A stretch of DNA of 64,000 bases. Source: a virus. The position numbers and the translations under genes are program-made. Below, in pieces: positions 50,028 to 58,115 of this stretch. Position 1 is the first letter of the stretch, and each line of letters starts with the position of its first letter. The notes below the pieces were generated by a model. That model made no database searches. It was not told the origin of the DNA and worked only from the letters and a program-made list of their open reading frames with translations. The stretch covers positions 1 through 64,000 of IMG/VR virus record IMGVR_UViG_3300028821_000038, one strand, 5' to 3'.

Positions 50028-50627
50028 ATGGCTAATGCGAATAGTCCACTGATGGATATACTAAATTCTTTACCAGATGATGAGCTTGATATGATAGAGA
50101 AGAATGCATATGACAGCAATACTGTTGTCACAAATACAGAAAACTCCGAAGTAAAAAGGAGGCTTGGGATAGACCCCGAGAAGGTTGAGAGCGCAGGAGA
50201 TCTTACCAATACAGAAAACTCCGAGGCACGGCGCAAAAACCCAGTAGAAAGAGAACATATTTCAAAAGGACAACTGGGGCTCTCTGTGCTTTCCAATAAT
50301 AAGTTCCAGGAAGATGTTAGGACTCTTTCCAATGTCTCTCCAAACAGAAGCGAATTTGGAAGCACAGAGAATGTTTCAACAGGCCCCAAGAGAGTTGAGC
50401 CAGGAGTAATGTTTGAGAAGAGGGCCGCCGAAGAAGCTATAGAGGCTCTATATGCTATTTCTGGAGTAAATCTCGAAAAAGTTGCCTCATATGATACTGA
50501 AGTAGATACTCTGCTGAAAGTTGCTTCAGAGACGATAGAGTCAGTAAACGATCTTGAAAAGGTTGCAGAAGAGCTGGCGGTCAGAACGGCAGATATCTTT
50601 ATAGAGATTATCAGTGAAGTCATGTAA
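50028..50627 (+). CDS. Scaffold-like head protein with repeated motifs
   Basis: A 199-residue acidic, helical protein. Two copies of a segment TNTENSE-[VA]-[KR]-R lie at about residues 36-45 and 61-70, coded by a 17-base direct repeat (50133-50149 and 50208-50224). L-x-K-x-A motifs occur at least five times (MIEKNAYD, FEKRAAEE, LEKVASYD, LLKVASET, LEKVAEEL). Size, acidity, helix content and position between protease and portal fit a scaffolding protein cut by the protease. Confidence 0.6.
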   Translation: MANANSPLMDILNSLPDDELDMIEKNAYDSNTVVTNTENSEVKRRLGIDPEKVESAGDLTNTENSEARRKNPVEREHISKGQLGLSVLSNNKFQEDVRTLSNVSPNRSEFGSTENVSTGPKRVEPGVMFEKRAAEEAIEALYAISGVNLEKVASYDTEVDTLLKVASETIESVNDLEKVAEELAVRTADIFIEIISEVM

Positions 50628-50636
50628 AGGATTAGC

Positions 50637-50777
50637 ATGTTCGACAAGAATGAGCTACTTAAGGTAGCACAGGAGGTCAGGGAGCAGGGGATAACAACAA
50701 ATGTCCACAAAGAGCTTATGAAGAAGGCGCAACTCATCAAGGTTGCGACTCTTGTGACATATATAAAAAACCATTAA
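50637..50777 (+). CDS. Small helical head-operon protein
   Basis: A 46-residue protein starting MFDKNELLKVAQEVREQGIT, with AAAGGATTAGC before ATG 50637. Three L-x-K-x-A-like copies (ELLKVAQE, LMKKAQLI, LIKVATLV) occupy its helices. It ends 15 bases before the portal start. A scaffold fragment or internal peptide is plausible. Confidence 0.5.
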   Translation: MFDKNELLKVAQEVREQGITTNVHKELMKKAQLIKVATLVTYIKNH

Positions 50778-50792
50778 CAAGGGGATGGCGTC

Positions 50793-52631
50793 TTGATTTT
50801 TGACGACTTTGATTATAAGCGGCGCTATAGAAAGCATCCGCTTTTATCACAATTCAGTAGCTCTTTGCCGTCCAACATCAAGGAGCTTTTTCAGTGGATG
50901 GAATTTATCGTTGCTAACAATCCTATTGCGGCAGCTGGGATTAAGAAGCTTTCAGAGGTTCCGATTACATCCCTTAGATATTCTGCGGGAGACGATGTTG
51001 AGGAGGGGTCTTTCTCTAATAAGGATAGCTGGAAGAGTATCCTGGAAAACAATCTAAACATTAGAGCTGCGCTATTGAATATATCATACAATGCCCACCT
51101 GTATGGTAACTGTTTTATTTCTGTGTATGCCCCAATAGTTAGATTTTTGATATGCGACACCTGTGGTAGCAGAATAAATATAAATCACAGTCAAAAGCTA
51201 AAGGCTTTCATAGAGAAGAGAAAAGATCAGGCTATTGACGAGGCATACGAAGAGGTTGAGCATGGTGACAGTAAAGGAAATGACTATTCCAGGATATACC
51301 AACAGCAGAAAAATGATCGTCAGAAATTAAAATTCAAATGTTTGTGTAGGCAGTGCAAGGCTGTAACGGTTCATACTGCAAAAGATACACCTATCAAAAA
51401 AAAGGAAGATATAAATATCGTTATATGGAATCCGAATCATATTAAATTGGCAGGCAATCCAATTTCAGGCGAGGAGGAAATATACTACGATATTCCAGAT
51501 GAGCTTAAAAGCGCTATAAAGCAAAACGATCCGCTATTGCTTTCCACGACACCTATCCCCATAATAGAATCGGCAATAACCAACAAGATATTCAAATTTT
51601 CAAAAAACTCAATATTTCATCTAAAAAAAGAAGCAATCAGTGGGATATCCACCTCTTGGGGGATTCCTTCTCTCACTGCAGCCATTCCTGCCTTTTTAAC
51701 ACTAATGATTCTTCGCAAGGCAAACGAAAAAATTGCTGCAGACTATATGGTTCCATTAAGGATTATGTTCCCCTCTCAGCAGGCAAATCCCAGCGAGATG
51801 TTCAACTATATGAACGGTACTAACTTTGTGCAAAAGATGAGAACTATGATTGAGAGATGGAAAGCTGATCCATCGGGCGTGCAAACAACTCCATTTCCCG
51901 TAGGAACCGAGACAATATTGGGGGACGGTAAATTGCTGACTCTAAATGCGGAGATTGAGCAACTTGAAGCAAATATCGCCAACAGCTTGGGGATTCCTAT
52001 TGAGTTTATCAAGGGAGGGCTTAGTTATACAGCCCAGGGTAGTTCACTGAGACTACTTGAGAATCAACTTGCAAAAATCACAGCAGGGCTTGATGACGCA
52101 ATTGAATTTATTGTAAATAAAGTTAGTAGAATATTGCATAAAGAGCCTATTCCTATCAAGCTGATTCCGTTCAAGATTATTGATGACCTCCAGGAGAAGG
52201 CTGCTATTATTCAACTTGCATCGTCTGGACAAGGAATGATAAGCAAGGCTACCATTCTTGAAATGTTTAACCTTGATGCTAATAACGAACTCAACAGGTC
52301 TGTTGAAGAGCAAAAAGATGAAGTCAAGAGGCAAATACAGCTTCAAGATTATCAGCAAGAAGTTGCTTCAAGTATTGAAGAGAAAGCTAAACAAAAAGAG
52401 CAGATGAATACTGGAAGCTTCGAGATGCTCAATCAACAGGCACTCATGCAGGAAGCTCAAGTGTATGCACAGCAACTTTCTCAAATGGATCCGGGCATGA
52501 GAAAATCCCAGCTGGATGAGATGGCTAAAACAAACTATATTATGTATGGTGTAGTTAAGGCATTACTGGAGATGCAAGACCACAAGCAGGATTATGCTGC
52601 GGCCCAGCAAGCTAAACAAGATGGCCAATAA
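50793..52631 (+). CDS. Portal protein with zinc-finger insertion
   Basis: A 612-residue protein starting at TTG 50793 (AAGGGGATGGC upstream). The clip/stem core is recognisable: ISTSWGIPSLTAAIPAFLTL, IPIEFIKGGLSYTAQGSSLR, and LRLLENQLAKITAGLDDAIE. Between residues about 121 and 188 is an insertion with CDTC, a charged helix, then CLCRQC, a likely zinc site absent from most portals. The C-terminal 120 residues are Gln-rich and helical (crown/tail region). The portal is the dodecameric channel for packaging and ejection. Confidence 0.8.
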   Translation: MIFDDFDYKRRYRKHPLLSQFSSSLPSNIKELFQWMEFIVANNPIAAAGIKKLSEVPITSLRYSAGDDVEEGSFSNKDSWKSILENNLNIRAALLNISYNAHLYGNCFISVYAPIVRFLICDTCGSRININHSQKLKAFIEKRKDQAIDEAYEEVEHGDSKGNDYSRIYQQQKNDRQKLKFKCLCRQCKAVTVHTAKDTPIKKKEDINIVIWNPNHIKLAGNPISGEEEIYYDIPDELKSAIKQNDPLLLSTTPIPIIESAITNKIFKFSKNSIFHLKKEAISGISTSWGIPSLTAAIPAFLTLMILRKANEKIAADYMVPLRIMFPSQQANPSEMFNYMNGTNFVQKMRTMIERWKADPSGVQTTPFPVGTETILGDGKLLTLNAEIEQLEANIANSLGIPIEFIKGGLSYTAQGSSLRLLENQLAKITAGLDDAIEFIVNKVSRILHKEPIPIKLIPFKIIDDLQEKAAIIQLASSGQGMISKATILEMFNLDANNELNRSVEEQKDEVKRQIQLQDYQQEVASSIEEKAKQKEQMNTGSFEMLNQQALMQEAQVYAQQLSQMDPGMRKSQLDEMAKTNYIMYGVVKALLEMQDHKQDYAAAQQAKQDGQ

Positions 52632-53328
52632 CCGCTTTGGCTATCTTGATATATTCGTCTTTGAATTTGTAGTTTGCCTCTTGCATTTCTTTGAAAAAGT
52701 TGTCAGAACCCATAAAGGACTTCACTAATCCTTGCTTTCCGACCAGAAGCACAGCAATGCTATTGTCCTCAAACCTGTAAAATACCATAGTTGTAACTAC
52801 GCCGGTAATGACTATATGCGAAGAAATAGTGCGCCCCATTACTTTGTATTTGAAGTCCCCCTTGAGTGAATTTCTAGGAATAAGCCCAACTCCTGCGACT
52901 ATCGAACCATTGATAGTAGATTCACCCCTGAGCTCTATTGTGTTTTTTGCTGCTATCTCTCCTTCGAGCTGCAGTACCCCAAGAGACTGAATATTTTTTT
53001 CGGCAGTAATAGTCCCTTTTATTTTTGCCGGGCCCATCCTGATATCCATTTGGGAATATAGGGTTCCTTCGATATTTACAGTACTTCCGCACACTATTCG
53101 CTTTGCAGCGATATTGCCTTCGCATCCCACATCACCTTTTACAACCATATTCCCCTGTATAGCAACATCAGTCGCGGCATGAAGTACTCCACATATATTT
53201 ACATTTCCGGCAACGACTAGTTTTTTATCAAGGGAAATACCAACATCTGTTGATGAGACAATCTCGTCTATACGATATGCCTCTCCTGCATCTACCAAAA
53301 AGGGATACTCATTATCGATTATTACCAT
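52612..53328 (-). CDS. Bactofilin-like beta-helix protein
   Basis: A 238-residue protein convergent with the portal gene (20-base overlap at the stops). Residues about 35-150 show regular strand-turn units of roughly 17-18 residues with G/A-N-I turns (VVAGNVNICGVLHAATDVAI, GNMVVKGDVGCEGNIAAKRI, VNIEGTLYSQMDIRM), the pattern of bactofilin/polymer-forming right-handed beta-helices. The C-terminal 80 residues form a separate alpha/beta domain. Bactofilins build cytoskeletal filaments in bacteria; a phage copy beside the ribonucleotide reductase genes is uncommon. Confidence 0.65.
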   Translation of the reverse strand: MVIIDNEYPFLVDAGEAYRIDEIVSSTDVGISLDKKLVVAGNVNICGVLHAATDVAIQGNMVVKGDVGCEGNIAAKRIVCGSTVNIEGTLYSQMDIRMGPAKIKGTITAEKNIQSLGVLQLEGEIAAKNTIELRGESTINGSIVAGVGLIPRNSLKGDFKYKVMGRTISSHIVITGVVTTMVFYRFEDNSIAVLLVGKQGLVKSFMGSDNFFKEMQEANYKFKDEYIKIAKAVIGHLV

Positions 53329-53680
53329 GTTTCCAACCTTTCCAATTGCTCCATGTCAAATTCAGCTTATTCATAGCGTCGAAGACTGTTAAGTCATGTA
53401 TATTCTCGCCAGACTCGTGCAGCATAGCCTGTATGTCCTGGAGGGCCCCAAGATAATTTGAGTATGTTTCCAGCTTTACCAAATCATCTTCCTTTTGACC
53501 CTTCTTGTCTTTTCTGAAGTCGTATTTTTCAATATTAAACTTCGCAGCCCCTATCATTTCCGCAACAGAAAGTTTTTTTTCTATATCAAAAATTTTGTTA
53601 CGGCCATTACTTTCATAATGTTTACTTTTGGGGTTTATAAGTGGATGTATCTCATTCGAAGTATATGTGTTATTTTCCAT
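53312..53680 (-). CDS. Hypothetical protein
   Basis: A 122-residue protein, lysine-rich in the first half (KIFDIEKKLSVAEMIGAAKF) and ending WSNWKGWKHGNNR. It overlaps both neighbours: 17 bases with the bactofilin-like gene and 11 bases with the small gene upstream. Its weak match to the phage-type SaV-like/DUF domains (VAEMIGAAKFNIEKYDFRKD, then helices around LQDIQAMLHESG) suggests a small regulatory or DNA-metabolism protein; I cannot name it. Confidence 0.5.
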   Translation of the reverse strand: MENNTYTSNEIHPLINPKSKHYESNGRNKIFDIEKKLSVAEMIGAAKFNIEKYDFRKDKKGQKEDDLVKLETYSNYLGALQDIQAMLHESGENIHDLTVFDAMNKLNLTWSNWKGWKHGNNR

Positions 53681-53804
53681 CTCTGTGTCCCTTATTGTTT
53701 GTATTGCTTTCTTTGATTGTATCGAAGTATTTGCCTATATACATAAACCTCCACATAGTATTTATCATTGCGCCCAAGTTTAACACTAGCCAAATCTTCG
53801 GCAT
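53670..53804 (-). CDS. Small hypothetical protein downstream of nrdB
   Basis: A 44-residue frame from ATG 53804 starting MPKIWLVLNLGAMINTMWRF, then a lysine-containing polar tail. The first 20 residues are hydrophobic. Its TAA overlaps the ATG of the 53680 gene, consistent with translational coupling. There is no strong ribosome-binding site. It contains GATACAATC (53716-53721 on the minus strand), which could instead be a promoter for the downstream genes. Confidence 0.4.
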   Translation of the reverse strand: MPKIWLVLNLGAMINTMWRFMYIGKYFDTIKESNTNNKGHRDGK

Positions 53805-53876
53805 TGATGATTTGGCTATAGTATGTCTTCTAATATTTGGGGCGAAAGCATCTAAATATGCGAAGGATATCGAGCA

Positions 53877-54929
53877 TTATATATCATCCCACCCTTCAAG
53901 TATCTCTGGAGACTTGTATGTGATACTTGTAGTTTCAAATTGGTTGGCCCTATTGCTAGACTCATCATCTACAGACGCAATTCTCTCAAGGTGTGCATAT
54001 GGGTTAGTTTTTTGGGTAGGGAATACTTCTGGAACCCCTATTGCTTTGAGTCTCTTGTTTGCAAGGTAATATGTGTATGCCTTTATACTATTAGAATCCA
54101 TACCAAGAACCTTATCACCTATTGTCTCCAAGCTGAATTTAAGTTCTAATTCTACTGCTTTTGTGAAAAACTCTATTGCTACCTCTTCGTAAAAGGATGG
54201 ATTTTCTTCTTGTCTGTATATCTTCAGTATCTCCTCAAAGCCTTTGCAGTGGACAGCCTCATCTCTCTGGATATATCTGATTTGAGTATCTGTTCCAATC
54301 ATCATATTTCTACTGGCTAGGTTGTGAAAAAATTGGAATCCGTTGTAGAAATATAGGCCCTCTAGTGCATAGTTTCCAAGAAGTACGCGATAAAAATTTA
54401 GCTCATTCCTTGTTTCATTGCACTCATCGTATAGCTCAGCAATAAGCTTGTTTCTCTCCAAGAGCAATTGATTATCTCTCCATCTATACACAATATGCCC
54501 CATTTCTTCTTTATTGAGCATATTGGTCAAGATATACCCATATGACCTTGAGTGTATGGCCTCTTCATATGTTTGTCTTGCAAGAAAATAAACTACCTCT
54601 GGCAGCGTAATATAGTCTGCTATGTTGGGTAGATTATTTGTTTGTACGCTGTCAAGGAAAATTAGAAAGGATAAAATATCATCATATCCATCCTTCTCCT
54701 CCTTTGTGAGCTCTTTTTTGTACTGCCTCTTGTCTCTATCCATAGAACTTACTTTTTGAGGAAGCCAGTTATTTGGATACATCACTGTATCGACCAGCTC
54801 AATAAATTTTGGATATTTCACAGAGCTAAGGTCTAGGATGTTAGTGGTCTCTCCGCAGAAAAGTTTCTGCTTCGAGTCATCCGCTGCCGGATTGAACATT
54901 TTTTTATATTCGCATATTTCATTTGTCAT
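53877..54929 (-). CDS. nrdB: Ribonucleotide reductase class I, beta subunit (NrdB)
   Basis: A 350-residue protein with the ferritin-like radical-generating core. Metal ligands are visible: Asp93 (FLDSVQ), Glu123 and His126 (YEEAIHSRSY), a Glu in ALEGLYFYNG (about 202), and Glu/His in RDEAVHCKG (about 236-239). The radical Tyr130 of the SRSY motif is kept, so a classical tyrosyl-radical type is expected. The acidic C-terminus (ILEGWDDI) is the tail that binds NrdA. It provides the radical for reduction of ribonucleotides and is co-transcribed after nrdA. Confidence 0.93.
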   Translation of the reverse strand: MTNEICEYKKMFNPAADDSKQKLFCGETTNILDLSSVKYPKFIELVDTVMYPNNWLPQKVSSMDRDKRQYKKELTKEEKDGYDDILSFLIFLDSVQTNNLPNIADYITLPEVVYFLARQTYEEAIHSRSYGYILTNMLNKEEMGHIVYRWRDNQLLLERNKLIAELYDECNETRNELNFYRVLLGNYALEGLYFYNGFQFFHNLASRNMMIGTDTQIRYIQRDEAVHCKGFEEILKIYRQEENPSFYEEVAIEFFTKAVELELKFSLETIGDKVLGMDSNSIKAYTYYLANKRLKAIGVPEVFPTQKTNPYAHLERIASVDDESSNRANQFETTSITYKSPEILEGWDDI

Positions 54930-54976
54930 TTAGCGCCTCCTATATATGTAGAATGCCGAAGTGTAGCACCTGAAAC

Positions 54977-57259
54977 TTAATTTTTGCAGTCAGAGCATAT
55001 GTTGTTACCATTATCATTAACACTTCCACCTCTCCCAATTGTCAAGCTGTAGTACACCGCTTTTAATTCTTTAGCCCTAAAGGCATCTATAATCTCTTTG
55101 GAGATATCTCCGATATTGGCTATGTCTGGATCTATATCTATCTCCATACTGATTCCTGTGTCCACCCATCGCTGAAGTCTTCTTACAAAACGAATAATAT
55201 CAACAGGATTGTACTGGAACCTTGTCTTGTAGTACCAATATCGCTCTTTTATAAACATAGGTAGAATCGTTACAACCATATCAGAAAGTGTTTGACTCAT
55301 ATCTTTGTTGTGTATAGGTAAGATAGATGGAGAGGCGCCCATCATGATTCCAGTTGTTGTATTTGGCGCATCTGCATTTATAAGCATATTTCGTATACCA
55401 TATCGCATGATATCGCTATGCAAACCAACCCAATCTAATCCATTTGGGCTGAGCTTATTTAGTTCTTCTGGGTCTCTCCCCAGTATTTTTTGGTAGTTTT
55501 CTCGTTTAAATGCCGGATATGGACCAAACTCTTTGGCTAGACTGATGCTAGCTTTGTAGCAATGATAAGATATCAGCTCTGTGATAGATTCTGCGAGATG
55601 AAGCCCATCTTCCGAGTCAAACATAACTTTGTTATATGCCATGTAATCAGCCATCCCAACCTTGCCAATTCCGATATTCCTAATTTCTTGGGATGATAGC
55701 TTTGCTTCGAGCACAGGCATCTCTCCTATGTCTATGCTTTTATCAAGCATAAGGGTTGCGTAGTAACATACCTCTGGAAGTTTTTCGGGATGCTCGATGA
55801 ATTTAGGAAGAGATATTGACACCAGTGAACACGAGTGATACCTACCATTTGTTTTTGTAGTTTCTCTCTTGTCGAGTGTCGATTTTTCTTCCCACTCTGT
55901 TGCCAGTTTAGAAAAACTAAAGCTTTCAACACATAGGTTACCGCATTTTGAAATACCACCATTTTCTTTGTCGTACTTCATATAGTTTGAGAAATTTAGC
56001 ATGTCTTTATGAGTAATAAAGAAGTCTCCAATCTCAATCCAAACCCATAATATTTTTTTCCATATATCCTTCGCTGGTATCTTTTCCCCTGAGATTTTTC
56101 CATTTGCAGCCATCTCTTGGGCTAACTTGATGGCATCCAGCAACTCGTCCTCTATAAGTTCCGTAATGTCGATGCCTGTTTTTTGCTGAAACTCATATTG
56201 ATTGAATATGTAAACATCTTGTTTATTGTGCACAGCCTCTATAAAATAACTGTCTACTACAATCTGAGGGAAAATGTCAAAGGCTTTATCTCTTAAGTCA
56301 CCGTCAAGCTCAGACTTGATTGATAAAAACTCGAAGATATCCATATGCCACCAATCCAAAGCAATAGTTATTGCTCCTTTTCTTGTTCCCCCTTGATCTA
56401 CAGCAACTATGATATCATTGATGATTTTAATCCATTTTGTAATAAGGTTTGCTTCAGCAACATTGTATGAATATGTATATCCTGGGCGCACTTTACCAAA
56501 ATACCATCCTATACCACCCCCAAACCTAGATATGACACCGATATCTGAATGGGTTTTAAAAATAGATGATAAAGAGTCTCCAACTTCCCCAATGAAACAC
56601 GAGCCTGTGTTCCCATTCGGTCGCCTAAGGTTTCTCTTAAATGGTGTTGCAAGAGAAATATATTGGAAGTGTATATAGTAGAACATCTTGAAAAAATGTA
56701 CATCATTACCCTCGGACAGCAACAGCGCATTTGCAATATCCGCTATAACAGGATATTCAATAAAACCATTTTTGTGCTTAATGAGATACTTCGTTTTAAG
56801 CACCTCCACCTGAGAGAATAGCATGTTGAAATCGTAGTTTTCTGAAAGTATGAGCTGTGTCACCCTTTTTTTTGTTTTCTTTGGTAGCTTTTTGAGATAC
56901 TGGATTATGTCTTTTTTATAGTATCCGTTTCTGCATAGATACTCGATAATATCCTCCCAATTTTCGACGGATATTCTTATATTTTTCCATATCTCATTAT
57001 ATAGGTTGTTCATAGAGAGCCTTCCTGTAACAAGATTGTATTCAGGTTGCTCTTTTGATATTTTGTTCTTGCCTGTCTCTATTACAATGTCTTGAATTTC
57101 CGATGTTTTGTATTTTGTTTTTGTGAATCGCAGCATGGATTCCAGCTCTAGTGGATTGACGCCAGTTTTATCTACTGCTTTATGGATCTGTCTTCGAATC
57201 TTATCGATTGAAAACGCTTCTTCTCTTCCGTCTTTCTTGATAACAACTACTGCACTCAT
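54977..57259 (-). CDS. nrdA: Ribonucleotide reductase class I, alpha subunit (NrdA)
   Basis: About 760 residues; ATG 57259 (MSAVVVIKKDGREE) follows GGAGTAAATAC. An N-terminal ATP-cone (VVIKKDGREEAFSIDKIRRQ) is present. Active-site cysteines appear in GSCFIGEVGD (C225 type), NLCVESFSF (C439 with Asn and Glu) and HSCSLVSISL (C462). The radical-transfer tyrosines lie in KAVYYSLTIG near the end, and the C-terminal CSDCKN pair passes electrons from thioredoxin or glutaredoxin. The enzyme supplies dNTPs for phage replication. Neighbouring dUTPase and ThyX-like genes complete a nucleotide set. Confidence 0.95.
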   Translation of the reverse strand: MSAVVVIKKDGREEAFSIDKIRRQIHKAVDKTGVNPLELESMLRFTKTKYKTSEIQDIVIETGKNKISKEQPEYNLVTGRLSMNNLYNEIWKNIRISVENWEDIIEYLCRNGYYKKDIIQYLKKLPKKTKKRVTQLILSENYDFNMLFSQVEVLKTKYLIKHKNGFIEYPVIADIANALLLSEGNDVHFFKMFYYIHFQYISLATPFKRNLRRPNGNTGSCFIGEVGDSLSSIFKTHSDIGVISRFGGGIGWYFGKVRPGYTYSYNVAEANLITKWIKIINDIIVAVDQGGTRKGAITIALDWWHMDIFEFLSIKSELDGDLRDKAFDIFPQIVVDSYFIEAVHNKQDVYIFNQYEFQQKTGIDITELIEDELLDAIKLAQEMAANGKISGEKIPAKDIWKKILWVWIEIGDFFITHKDMLNFSNYMKYDKENGGISKCGNLCVESFSFSKLATEWEEKSTLDKRETTKTNGRYHSCSLVSISLPKFIEHPEKLPEVCYYATLMLDKSIDIGEMPVLEAKLSSQEIRNIGIGKVGMADYMAYNKVMFDSEDGLHLAESITELISYHCYKASISLAKEFGPYPAFKRENYQKILGRDPEELNKLSPNGLDWVGLHSDIMRYGIRNMLINADAPNTTTGIMMGASPSILPIHNKDMSQTLSDMVVTILPMFIKERYWYYKTRFQYNPVDIIRFVRRLQRWVDTGISMEIDIDPDIANIGDISKEIIDAFRAKELKAVYYSLTIGRGGSVNDNGNNICSDCKN

Positions 57260-57263
57260 GTAT

Positions 57264-57920
57264 TTACTCCGATAGTGATGAATATGTATCTTCAAGCATT
57301 TTGCTCAAATTTTCCCCAAACTCATCATTGTAGTCTATGTTATGTGCAAGCTCCATCATAACCTTGTTATCCTCTTTTCCATCTTTCCATATTTTTTTAT
57401 AGGTGCCATCTTTGTAGCCATTTTTTTGCCTAAATTCATTCAGTATAGATTTCCCAAAATACATTTTTGGTATATCATCCATATTGATACCTAGCCACAT
57501 AGATAGGTCGGAAACTAGACGCAGCAAGTATATGCCTGACGAGTGGTCTAGTCTTTCCTGTCTGGTTACAAGATGAACAATATCTAAGCACTTCATTATG
57601 GCCAAATCTTTGAAAAAGTACGCATTTTTCTTTCTGTATTGCTCGTAGAGATCCTTTAGCTCCGTCTCTGCCGCATGCAATCCTATAGAAGGAAGGGCCA
57701 TAGATAATGCAAAATGCCATATATCAATACACTCTAGTTGTGCATTGTCCAGATCTATATCTCCGTCTTTCCACCACTTCCAAGCCAATGAGTCCATCAG
57801 CTCTGAAGCTTCCACTACTATAGCCACATTCCAATTGAACCTCTTCTGTAACCACATTGGACCAGCTGTTATCTCATTTAACTCGTATTGTCTTTTTGCC
57901 ATATTAAATAAAGGATTCAT
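57264..57920 (-). CDS. All-alpha dimeric dUTPase
   Basis: A 218-residue helical protein with the MazG-like dUTPase pattern: EASELMDSLAWKWWK (about 37-51) and QLECIDIWHFA (60-70) supply the metal-binding Glu/Asp residues, and NGYKDGTYKKIWKDGKEDNK (about 167-186) is the signature of Campylobacter/Trypanosoma-type dimeric dUTPases. It would hydrolyse dUTP to dUMP, preventing uracil incorporation and feeding thymidylate synthesis. The start has TAAAAAGGAAAG upstream. It lies 4 bases before nrdA. Confidence 0.85.
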   Translation of the reverse strand: MNPLFNMAKRQYELNEITAGPMWLQKRFNWNVAIVVEASELMDSLAWKWWKDGDIDLDNAQLECIDIWHFALSMALPSIGLHAAETELKDLYEQYRKKNAYFFKDLAIMKCLDIVHLVTRQERLDHSSGIYLLRLVSDLSMWLGINMDDIPKMYFGKSILNEFRQKNGYKDGTYKKIWKDGKEDNKVMMELAHNIDYNDEFGENLSKMLEDTYSSLSE

Positions 57921-57932
57921 ATTCTTTCCTTT

Positions 57933-58115
57933 TTATATTACAAAACTCTCTGTTCCGGGCTGCTTGGCTCCGCAGCACTTGCACTCAACATGCCTAGTGT
58001 ACCCTCCGTCAAACACAACCTTAAAAGAACGTTTACCACATTTTACGCATTTCCTGCTTTTACTTGTCGGTCTGCAAAATATAAAAGGAAGCCACTTTAC
58101 AAGAAACTTTTTCAT
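57933..58115 (-). CDS. Small zinc-ribbon protein
   Basis: A 60-residue protein: hydrophobic start (MKKFLVKWLPFIFCRP) followed by two CxxC knuckles, CVKCGKRSFK and ECKCCGAKQP, a zinc ribbon. It overlaps the ThyX-like stop (ATGA) upstream. Such small zinc proteins in replication operons are common and of unknown role. Confidence 0.65.
   Translation of the reverse strand: MKKFLVKWLPFIFCRPTSKSRKCVKCGKRSFKVVFDGGYTRHVECKCCGAKQPGTESFVI

Noticed and set aside
49838-50740. 300-codon minus-strand open frame opposite the scaffold-like gene
   Set aside because: It is Ser/Ile/Leu-rich low-complexity sequence lying exactly antisense to well-supported plus-strand genes with good ribosome-binding sites.
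53716-53721. GATACAATC on the minus strand as a promoter for the 53680 gene
   Set aside because: It lies inside a possible small coding frame and lacks the AT extension of the other promoters; kept only as a note.
53641-54069. 142-codon plus-strand frame opposite nrdB and the small gene
   Set aside because: Hydrophobic-looking but antisense to nrdB, without promoter or ribosome-binding site.
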